Below, one piece after another: positions 10,078-18,424 of a stretch of 59,450 nucleotides of DNA (position 1 is its first letter; each line of letters starts with the position of its first letter). This DNA comes from Okeania sp. SIO3I5 (GTDB lineage: Bacteria; Cyanobacteriota; Cyanobacteriia; Cyanobacteriales; Microcoleaceae), in the NCBI RefSeq assembly GCF_010672085.1, contig NZ_JAAHHT010000041.1, forward strand, positions 1 through 59,450. The letters are read 5' to 3'. A program made the position numbers and the translations under genes. The notes under the pieces were generated by a model that saw nothing but the letters and a program-made list of their open reading frames with translations, did no database searches and was not told the DNA's origin.

Positions 10078-10844
10078 TTATGATTTGCCATCATTCCTGA
10101 GACATTAAGGTCTTCTATTACTATTTGACTGTGGTTTTTAGCCTGCTGAGGTAGTTAGTTTATGCAATGTATCTTTCCTGATGTCAGCTATCCTGCCCAA
10201 GTAACTGAGCTATTCTGAGTTGCGCTTTTTTCCAGTTGTTGGAAAACTTGACTTTATGCCTAACTTCAATTTGTAACATAAAAATTAGTATAAAATCCGT
10301 AGCTTTCTTGAAGTATTTATAGTTACTAAATCTATAGAAAAATATTCGACTTAGTTTTAATTAAGTGTTACCTTAACGGGGTGAACTACAACACCCTCTA
10401 TCCCATTGCTAAAAGCGTTTGGGACTACTTTTCTGATCGGTATTTAAACGAACATTGACATGACTCTTTGTATTTGACACCAGATGATTTTTTTTAATAA
10501 TAGTATGTTCTACTAACTGTATTATCCCTCCTGTAAACATTTAACGAGCTGTTCTGCAATCCTTTCTCAGTCTAAGATATTTTTAGTTGTTTTCCTATGT
10601 TTTTCTATAAAATTAATAAAACTTTACAATACTAGACAAATTATCTCAATTACTTTTTTCGTTCATCAAATTACGAGTCAAAAATTAAGCATAAATACTG
10701 ATCTGATTGATTACTCAATCACGGCAGCTATGATTTTCTCCTAAATTCTGTCTCCTGTACGGGCGTTAACGATAGTTATGCGAAGCAAAGGGCTGGAAAG
10801 CCCCTACGACTCCTGACTCCTGATTCTATACTACGTTTTGTCAT

Positions 10845-10879
10845 GCGGAATGTAGGCTTTAGGCCGGAGAGGATGTCAA
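10845..10879 (+). mobile_element. Solitary IS200/IS605 right end
   Basis: The string GGCTTTAGGCC, then GGAGAGGATGTCAAAA, resembles the classic right end of cyanobacterial IS200/IS605 elements (a GC hairpin around CTTTAG followed by GAGGATGTCAA). No tnpA or tnpB lies immediately to its left in this orientation. The end stops 5 bp short of the cax stop codon. The rest of 10080-10844 holds no gene. Confidence 0.5.
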
Positions 10880-10884
10880 AAACT

Positions 10885-12003
10885 CTAAGCCAATCCTTCA
10901 ATCACAGGGTGGAAATAAAAGGCCAGTCCTAAAACTGCATAAGCTGCTAATAATAAAGCTCCTTCTAACCAGTCAGAACGACCATCAGAACTTACAGAAT
11001 TAGCAATTAATACTGCCACTACTACTGCTACTAATTCAAAAGGATTAAAATTCAAATCCATTGGTTGATCTAGTAATAAACCAGCCAGAATTAATACAGG
11101 TGCGACGAATAAAGCAATTTGTAAACTAGAACCTACTGCTACTGAAACAGACAAATCCATCTTGTTTTTCATAGCAACAGTTACTGCCGTAGCGTGTTCG
11201 GCAGCATTACCAATAATTGGCACTACAATTACACCAGTAAATAAAGCAGTTAATCCTAAAGTAGCAGTAGCTTCTTCTAAAGAATCAACCAGTAATTCTG
11301 ATTCAAATGCAACTGCTAAAGTTGCTATTAATAAAACTGAAATCCACAATAACAAATTAGGTTTATGTTCGGTATTTTCTTCTGATTCACTATTAGAATC
11401 TAACTCCTGTGATTCGCTTCCTGCTACACCTACTTCATATAAGTAAGAGTGAGTTTTCATGGAAAATAATAAAGTGAGTATATAAACAGTAATTAATACT
11501 ATTGCTACTGCACCAGATAAATTTTGCATTGTATTTTCACTAATACCATCGGAAGTTGCATTTACTGCTGTTGGAACTAAGATGGCAATTACAGCTAAAT
11601 TCATTGCTGAAGCATTTAAACGGGCTACTACTGACTGAAATTTTTGTTCTTTGAAACGTAGCCCACCTAAAAACATTGATAAACCCATTACTAACAATAA
11701 GTTACCAATTATAGAACCAGTGATACTTGCTTTAACTACGCTTACTAAACCAGCATTTAAAGCAATAAGACCGATAATTAATTCTGTAGCATTGCCAAAT
11801 GTAGCATTTAACAAACCACCTAAGTTAGGACCAAGAACAACTGCAATTTCTTCAGTCGCTGTACCCATCCAACCTGCTAAGGGAATAATTGCTATAGCAG
11901 ATGTAATGAAGATAACTGATGAACTTAATTCCATAACATTAGCTGCTATTGAAATAGGAACAAATACTAATAAAATTGAAATGATTGTTTGTGTATTTAG
12001 CAT
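10885..12003 (-). CDS. cax: Calcium/proton antiporter, CaCA superfamily (Cax type)
   Basis: A 372-residue membrane protein from ATG 12003 to TAG at 10885, the usual size for cyanobacterial Cax. It has two homologous halves of about five helices, each with the conserved exchanger repeat: GNATELIIGLIALNAGLVSV (about 71-90) and GNAAEHATAVTVAMKNKMDL (about 266-285), whose Glu residues bind Ca2+. The halves are joined by an acidic cytoplasmic loop (ESQELDSNSESEENTEH, about 197-213). It exports Ca2+ from the cytoplasm in exchange for H+ and is linked to salt and alkaline tolerance in the family. It is downstream of a P-type ATPase gene in the same orientation, but 2 kb of repeats lie between. Intact. 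Confidence 0.93.
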   Translation of the reverse strand: MLNTQTIISILLVFVPISIAANVMELSSSVIFITSAIAIIPLAGWMGTATEEIAVVLGPNLGGLLNATFGNATELIIGLIALNAGLVSVVKASITGSIIGNLLLVMGLSMFLGGLRFKEQKFQSVVARLNASAMNLAVIAILVPTAVNATSDGISENTMQNLSGAVAIVLITVYILTLLFSMKTHSYLYEVGVAGSESQELDSNSESEENTEHKPNLLLWISVLLIATLAVAFESELLVDSLEEATATLGLTALFTGVIVVPIIGNAAEHATAVTVAMKNKMDLSVSVAVGSSLQIALFVAPVLILAGLLLDQPMDLNFNPFELVAVVVAVLIANSVSSDGRSDWLEGALLLAAYAVLGLAFYFHPVIEGLA

Positions 12004-12706
12004 AAGTGTAAATTGGGGGTTCAGTAAATCATAATTCGGTAAAAAAATAGGTCTTTCTGAAAAGGTATTTGGCAGGTGAATATAATTCAGGATTAAGAAT
12101 TCAGGAGTCTAAATCAGCAGGAATATGAAAAACCGAAGCAAGTCACAGGTAGAAAAAATATCGGATTTTTTTTCATCCTACTTCTGATAGAGGTACAAGG
12201 TTATTCATACAAAAAAAAATGTGATAATCTTGCACTTTTTTCAGAAAGAAAAAGCTCAACTTTCCAGGTAATGTTTTCGGAATTATTCAGCTCGCCCTAA
12301 CTAAATAGATATAATACCAGGTATGATAAATATTTTCAATAAATAGTTGAGCTGCTGCTAGTAGTCAGTTGTATGAGGAAACTGCCTTTTATAAGCATTT
12401 ATTGTGGTGAGAACTAAATTTTACTCAAATAAACATTTTATATAAAATTATTAAATTATTCCAACTGTTTGTAATATTATTGTTTAACACGTGGTAAAGA
12501 TCGAGCTACTATTTAAACTCAAGCTTAATCCTTAATTGAGTAAATATTTTTGAGATATAAATACTTTTTACTCAAACGTTATAGTTTTGATTAATCTCTA
12601 ATATTGAGTAACATTAATTAACCACAATTTAGGGACGTTGCATAAGGGCGTCTCTAGGACATGATCTAATTACTTAGATCGACAAAATCCTATTTTCTCA
12701 TATTAA
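12004..12706. other. cax upstream region, no gene seen
   Basis: About 700 bp of AT-rich DNA between the cax start and the tandem repeat array. No open frame of note. It should contain the cax promoter unless transcription enters through the array. Confidence 0.4.
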
Positions 12707-13995
12707 AGAGAGTCAAGCTTTTAGCAAATTAGAAATAAAAATCTGATTCGTCTCTATTGCGTATATAGCAATAAAGATTTTTACTGACTAAATTCAGAGT
12801 CAAGCTTTTAGCAAATTAGAAATAAAAATCTGATTCGTCTCTATTGCGTATATAGCAATAAAGATTTTTACTGACTAAATTCAGAGTCAAGCTTTTAGTA
12901 AATCAGAAATAAAAATCTGATTCATCTTTATTGCGTATGTAGCAATAGGAATTTTTACTGACTAAATTCAGAGTCAAGCTTTTAGTAAATCAGAAATAAA
13001 AATCTGATTCGTCTCTATTGCGTATGTAGCAATAGGAATTTTTACCGACTAAATTCAGAGTCAAGCTTTTAGTAAATCAGAAATAAAAATCTGATTCGTC
13101 TCTATTGCGTATGTAGCAATAGGAATTTAGACTCAGTTGCTTTTTGTTGCGGATATAGCAATAAAGATTTTTACCGACTAAATTCAGAGTCAAGCTTTTA
13201 GTAAATCAGAAATAAAAATCTGATTCATCTTTATTGCGTATGTAGCAATAGGAATTTTTACTGACTAAATTCAGAGGTCAGCTTTTAGCAAATTAGAAAT
13301 AAAAATTTGATTCATCTCTATTGCGTATGTAGCAATAGGAATTTTTACCGACCAAATTCAGAGGTCAGCTTTTAGCAAATTAGAAATAAAAATTTGATTC
13401 ATCTCTATTGCGTATGTAGCAATAGGAATTTTTACCGACCAAATTCAGAGGTCAGCTTTTAGCAAATTAGAAATAAAAATTTGATTCATCTCTATTGCGT
13501 ATGTAGCAATAGGAATTTTTACCGACTAAATTCAGAGTCAAGCTTTTAGTAAATCAGAAATAAAAATCTGATTCGTCTCTATTGCGTATGTAGCAATAGG
13601 AATTTAGACTTAGCTCCCTTTTGTTGCGGATATAGCAATCGGAATTTTTACCGACCAAATTCAGAGCCAAACTTTTAGCAAATCCGAAATAAAAATCTGA
13701 TTCATCTCAAATTCAGAGTCAAGCTTTTAGTAAATTAGAAATAAAAATCTAATTCATCTCTATTGCTACATACGCAATAGGAATTTAAACTCAGTTGCCT
13801 TTTGTTGCGGATATGGCAATAGGAATTTTGACCGACTAAATTTAGAGGTTAGCTTTGAAAAAATCCGAAATAAAAATCTGATTCATCTCTATTGCTACAT
13901 ACGCAATAGGAATTTAGACTCAGTTCCCTTTTGTTGCGGATATGGCAATCGGAATTTTGACCGACCAAATTCAGAGTCAAGCTTTTAGCAAATAG
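12707..13995. repeat. Tandem array, about 14 copies of an 87-bp hairpin-rich repeat
   Basis: Units start with (C/A)AGAGTCAAGCTTTTAG or the variant CAGAGGTCAGCTTTTAG at about 12709, 12795, 12882, 12969, 13056, 13187, 13274, 13361, 13448, 13533, 13663, 13712, 13853 and 13972; the standard spacing is 87 bp. A few units are longer because of an extra TTAGACTCAGTTGC block, and one is short. Each unit holds two stem-loops: AATCAGA/TCTGATT around AATAAAAA, and CTATTGC/GCAATAG around GTATGTA. Stem changes are partly compensated (AATTAGA/TCTAATT at 13733-13754). In two units (13760 and 13889) the second loop is reversed. No coding frame runs through it. Confidence 0.92.
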
Positions 13996-14088
13996 CTTCT
14001 ATCATGGATATTTTTAAGAATGAGGTATTTGCTGTTTGAGTAACATTCCGCACGAAGAGCTGACAGCTAATAGCTCAATACTCAAAAA

Positions 14089-16584
14089 TCACCTAAGATC
14101 AACACCTAAAAATTTGTCTAGAAGTTTGGCTCGCCAGACATAGCGTAATAATAAACACCAAACTAAAGCTACCCAACTAATCGCAACATAATCACGGATG
14201 CTCAGTAAAGATAGTTCAAAAAATTGACGTAGAGGGGGAACCGCCAAAATAACTATATAAACTCCTAGTAAAACTAAAGCAACAAAAGTATATCGCCAGT
14301 CACCACTATAATTTTCCCCACCTACCCAAGCTTTTGTTGGGGGCTTCAGAAAAGGCACTAACAAAAGACCACATAAAATCATAATTGTAACTAAGGCACT
14401 ACGAGGAACTGCAAGAAATTCATTAACTTGGTCAAGGTCAATAACTAACTCATTTCCCAAAAATGGTATTGCTAAATAAGTCAAATACACTCCTAAAGCT
14501 ACAAGAGTAAGAGTCAAAGTAGCAGGTAAAGTAAAATGAAGTAGGGAGCGCACTATACTACGTCGAGGTAACAGCCCTGGCTTAGACCAAATCGGAATAC
14601 AAAAAGTAGGAAATCCTACAGATATCAGAGTCACCACGGCACTGTGCTTATTCAATAGTGGAAAAGTTCCTCCGATAAATCCACCAATAAATCCTGTAGC
14701 AAAAATCAATAGACTGACACAGAACACCCGAATCATAAATAATTTCAATACATCTTGTATACCATTCCGAATTCGTTGTCCTTCCAAAAAAGTATGAGGC
14801 AAAGAGGCAAAAGAATTTTTCAACAAGACAATATCCGCCACACTACGAGTCGCCTTACTACCACCTTCCATAGCGATCGCCAAATTAGCCTCTTTCAGAG
14901 ATAGAACATCATTAACTCCATCTCCAATCATTGCCACATAATGACCTTGCCCCTTAAAACTACGGATCAGTTTCGCTTTTTGATTAGGAGTAACACGGCC
15001 AAAAATCCTCTTAGAAACTGCTGCCTGAATAAACTGAGCATCATCTAACTTAGCCAATTCCCAACCAGAAATAACTTGGGTATCTGAACCAAGTCCCGCT
15101 TGTAAAGCCAAAGCAGCCACAGTCTGAGGATTATCTCCAGAAATTACCTTGACTTCTATTCCTGCCTCCGAAAAACCCTCTATAGTCTCACGAGCTTCTG
15201 GCCTAAGTTCATCTTGAAAACTAATAATTCCCAGAGGAAAAAGTTCTGTAGGTAATTGTGGTTGTTCTAAATCCTGGTTTAAGCTATTTATATTGGGATT
15301 ATGGGCAAATAAAAGCACTCGGAATCCTGCCATTGTTAATTCTTGAATCTGCTGAGTAACTTGTGTACTGAGGGGTGTAACTTCAGCTAGTATTTCTGGA
15401 GCGCCTAAAATGTATGCTCCAGATGACGAACTTTCCTTTTCACTAGCAAAACTCATACCACTCCATTTACGAGCCGAAGTAAAAGGAATTTCAAAAATTA
15501 GAGAACGTTGACTTCCAGAAAAAACCTCTTCTAGAGCTTCAATAGTTTGATTTTTAGCAGTGGTACTAGCTGCATAATCGCCTAATATACCTCCCAACTT
15601 AGTTTCATCAATCCCAATAGGATAAATACCTTGTAAACAAATCCGGTTAGCCGTTAACGTCCCAGTTTTGTCCAAGCATAAAATATCTACATTACTTAAT
15701 GATTCAACGGCATTGGCCTGCTGAATTAGGACTTCTTGCCCCACCATTTTAACTGCACCCAGAGCATAAGCAAGAGTAATAGCTAAATAAAGTCCACTTG
15801 GCACTAGCCCAGCAATTACAGCAGCATATTGAACAGTGTCAGCAAATGTATAAAATCCAAAGTACCAGTTAATAGTAACCAGTATCCAGAGAAAACAAGA
15901 CAAGAGCAAAAATACTCTGATGACTAAATTAATTTCTTGTTGTAGAGGGGTATAAATTTGGCGAAATGCTCTAGCACTAACTGTTAGTTGGTAAGCCAAA
16001 CTTTCGGTTCCTACTTTTTGCGCTTCATAATAAGCATTGCCACTGACACAGAAACTACCAGAATAAACTGGTTGGCCTGCTTGTTTAGGAATTAGATCGG
16101 ATTCTCCTGTTAGGAGTGATTCATCTACTTCTATTTGGCCTGATCCTACTACTTGTCCATCGACTACTATTTGGTCTCCAGCATTAGCTACTAATATATC
16201 TCCGACGACGAGCTGACTGGGATCAATGTTTTGTTGTTTACTTTCTCGAATAACGGTAGCTAATGGTCTGGTTAATAGGGCAATTCGATCTAATTTTTGT
16301 TTAGCCCATATTTCTTGGCAAACACTGACTATAACCCCACCTAAAATAACTACGATCACGAGAAAAGCATCGCCATAACGAGAAAGGGAAATTAAAACTA
16401 GGCTAATGCTAAGGAAAACGGTATTAATAAAGGTAAATAAGTTTTCCTTTAATATTTGTGTGTAGGAGCGACTTGTGTCTAGTTTTACATGATTTCCTTG
16501 ACCCGCAGCACGAAGATTTACTACTTGGTCTTCTGTGAGACCGTGAATAATTGAGGTATTGTTAATATTTTGGCGATCGCTCAT
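14089..16584 (-). CDS. P-type cation-transporting ATPase (CtpE-like)
   Basis: About 831 residues when started at the first ATG (16584); the longer frame begins at a TTG (16605). The P-type order is complete: two N-terminal helices (about 50-95), actuator domain with LLTGES, helix four with GLVPSGLYL, phosphorylation motif DKTGTLT (Asp near residue 305), nucleotide domain, hinge GDGVNDVLSLKEANLAIAM, and six C-terminal helices. The first helices and the VP(S)GL element resemble the CtpE group, for which Ca2+ export is reported in mycobacteria; here Ser replaces the usual Glu after Pro in helix four, so ion choice is uncertain. It stands upstream of cax in the same orientation, which fits a calcium-export role but does not prove it. 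Intact. Confidence 0.9.
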   Translation of the reverse strand: MSDRQNINNTSIIHGLTEDQVVNLRAAGQGNHVKLDTSRSYTQILKENLFTFINTVFLSISLVLISLSRYGDAFLVIVVILGGVIVSVCQEIWAKQKLDRIALLTRPLATVIRESKQQNIDPSQLVVGDILVANAGDQIVVDGQVVGSGQIEVDESLLTGESDLIPKQAGQPVYSGSFCVSGNAYYEAQKVGTESLAYQLTVSARAFRQIYTPLQQEINLVIRVFLLLSCFLWILVTINWYFGFYTFADTVQYAAVIAGLVPSGLYLAITLAYALGAVKMVGQEVLIQQANAVESLSNVDILCLDKTGTLTANRICLQGIYPIGIDETKLGGILGDYAASTTAKNQTIEALEEVFSGSQRSLIFEIPFTSARKWSGMSFASEKESSSSGAYILGAPEILAEVTPLSTQVTQQIQELTMAGFRVLLFAHNPNINSLNQDLEQPQLPTELFPLGIISFQDELRPEARETIEGFSEAGIEVKVISGDNPQTVAALALQAGLGSDTQVISGWELAKLDDAQFIQAAVSKRIFGRVTPNQKAKLIRSFKGQGHYVAMIGDGVNDVLSLKEANLAIAMEGGSKATRSVADIVLLKNSFASLPHTFLEGQRIRNGIQDVLKLFMIRVFCVSLLIFATGFIGGFIGGTFPLLNKHSAVVTLISVGFPTFCIPIWSKPGLLPRRSIVRSLLHFTLPATLTLTLVALGVYLTYLAIPFLGNELVIDLDQVNEFLAVPRSALVTIMILCGLLLVPFLKPPTKAWVGGENYSGDWRYTFVALVLLGVYIVILAVPPLRQFFELSLLSIRDYVAISWVALVWCLLLRYVWRAKLLDKFLGVDLR

Positions 16585-16859
16585 AACATTTGGACTCAGG
16601 ATCAAAAAATTTATGTAATACCAACTTCAAAAAATATTGCTAGATTAACTTTTTTTGTGTTCAAAAAACTAAATCGCTGGCATTAATACCAAATAGATTT
16701 TAGTAAGAGACTTTTTATAGAAACCATTTGGTATCTTTGCACGCGGTGCGGGTTTTTGGCAACGGATTCAGGAGTCAGAGAAATACAATACGGGAAAAAG
16801 GTTTAAAAATACTCTAACATATCCCTACTCCCCTATTTCCCCTCTATTTCTAAATAGAT

Positions 16860-16950
16860 CAGGACTTACGCAGAGACTCTATATATAGTGAGGGCGAATG
16901 CCATTCGCCCCTACAGATGGTCCTTAAAAGGTCGATTTGCGTAAGTCCTG
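16860..16950. mobile_element. Family A inverted-repeat element, copy 1 (91 bp)
   Basis: The terminal repeats CAGGACTTACGCA and TGCGTAAGTCCTG are inverted, and both flanks are TAGAT (16855-16859 and 16951-16955), a 5-bp target duplication. The centre holds the GGGCGAATGCCATTCGCCC palindrome. Another isolated end of the family lies at 16983 and one in the opposite sense at 17685. Confidence 0.78.
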
Positions 16951-17033
16951 TAGATCCCAAATGGGATCTATAAACTAAACCAGGACTTACGCACCGCACC
17001 TCAAGAAGAGACTGGGTTTATTGCGCTAATTAT

Positions 17034-17131
17034 TAGATATCTCCAGAAAAGAGGGAGCAGGGAACAGGGAAGAAAAATTGATAATTTATGGATTAAGAAT
17101 TGATTTTAATTTTTATTTTTGGAGATGTCTA
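17034..17131. mobile_element. Family C inverted-repeat element, copy 1
   Basis: The ends TTAGATATCTCCAG and (opposite strand) TAGACATCTCCAAAAA bracket a core that is repeated in reverse orientation at 17809-17918. The two copies, 680 bp apart, form a large inverted repeat. The core includes a CAGGGAACAGGGAA microsatellite. Non-coding. Confidence 0.65.
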
Positions 17132-17210
17132 TTCAAGTTATCAAATTTTCTTGCTCGATCTGGTTTCTGTGTAAGTAAATAAATCCTAATTGATGCTGAG
17201 TTAACTGCCT

Positions 17211-17250
17211 GTTTTCATATATATCAGTAACTGCTGATATATATGAAAAC
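17211..17250. other. Perfect 17-bp-arm palindrome
   Basis: The arms GTTTTCATATATATCAG (17211-17227) and CTGATATATATGAAAAC (17234-17250) pair completely around TAACTG. It lies in the repeat-filled spacer 16606-18424, inside a 63-codon open frame of doubtful reality (17133-17324). A protein-binding site or a transposon hairpin are both possible. Confidence 0.6.
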
Positions 17251-17754
17251 TTGTTATAATCAATAGTTGCCAAAAGTTTAATATTATCCGCTTTTATTTC
17301 TGTATCTATTATAACATTACGCATTTACGACGTGGACATTAGTAAATCCTGTTTGTGGAGCATTTAAGTACCGAAAACTCACGAGCGAGATTACTTTTGA
17401 ATTGCGCATAGTCCTATACTTAATAGCGTCAACTCAAGTGGAATCATTTGAAAAAAATAGCAACTCATACGGGAAAAACTATTGATCAACTGAAACATCA
17501 ATTATTATCTGAATATAAGCGTATCTGAACTCAAATATCTGTCAATAAAAATGACAGTTATTTAAGTTTTTATGGATTGTTTATAATTAACATTCGTTGG
17601 GCGATTGCTATAAATTTTTAAGCGTTGGTGGAGCAAGTGCGACAGCTACATCGCTCTATTTACCATGCGCTATATATAGTGTCTTTGCGTAAGTCCTGAT
17701 TAAGTTATTAAGACAGACAAAATCACCTTTTTACTTATTTGAGCCAAGTTAATA

Positions 17755-17918
17755 TTAGATATCTCCAGGGACTTTGCATGCAAAGTCCCTAAATCTCACC
17801 CTCCTCAATAGACATATCCAAAAATAAAAATTAAAATCAATTCTTATCCATAAATTATCAATTTTTCTTCCCTGTTCCCAGTTAAGTGTTCCCTGTTCCC
17901 TCTTTTCTGGAGATGTCT
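17755..17918. mobile_element. Family C element, copy 2, with an abutting extra end
   Basis: The complete copy runs from TAGACATATCCA (17809) to TGGAGATGTCTA (17918) and is the reverse complement of the copy at 17034-17131. Directly to the left, TTAGATATCTCCAG (17755) is a further terminal repeat followed by a 22-bp perfect palindrome (17768-17789). A related end with a palindrome lies at 24547-24582. The remainder up to 18424 shows no gene. Confidence 0.6.
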
Positions 17919-18424
17919 AATACAAGCTACTAGAGGAAGTTCTATAATTCCGAACCTTATCTTTTGATAAAAAGTAATGTTACTAATTTACAGAGAAATT
18001 ATAAGTAAGGTTAAGTTTTATCACCAACCTCTTGCTTTTTGATAGGGATAAAGTTTATGATGTTAAGTAAGACGTAAATATTAAATCTTTATTTAATTCT
18101 GCAAGCAAGTTTTCAACATTACTATTAGCGAAAGAAAATTATTACCTACCATAGTCAAAGCAAGTCAGGAGGAAATAGTATACTTTTGAGGTATTTGTTG
18201 AAACAGAAAGCTTGGCTAACTAATTAAGGGCATCTAAACACAATTTTCTTTTTATTACTCTGCAAAAATTGGCAAAAAGAATAAATGTAATTGAAATCTC
18301 AAGAAAAACTAACCAAGAAGTGGAATTAAACATCTCAATTAAATGTTTAAAAATAATTCTCAATCTTGGAGTGTCGCCATATTAAGGCGAATAAACTGTT
18401 GTTTTAAATGGAGAATACGATCGC

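Noticed and set aside
12707-13995. CRISPR array in the regular repeats upstream of cax
   Set aside because: The whole 87-bp unit is repeated; there are no unique spacers and no cas genes, so it is a tandem array.
17133-17324. 63-codon open frame
   Set aside because: It sits between small inverted-repeat elements, runs through a perfect 17-bp-arm palindrome and shows no recognisable family or ribosome site.
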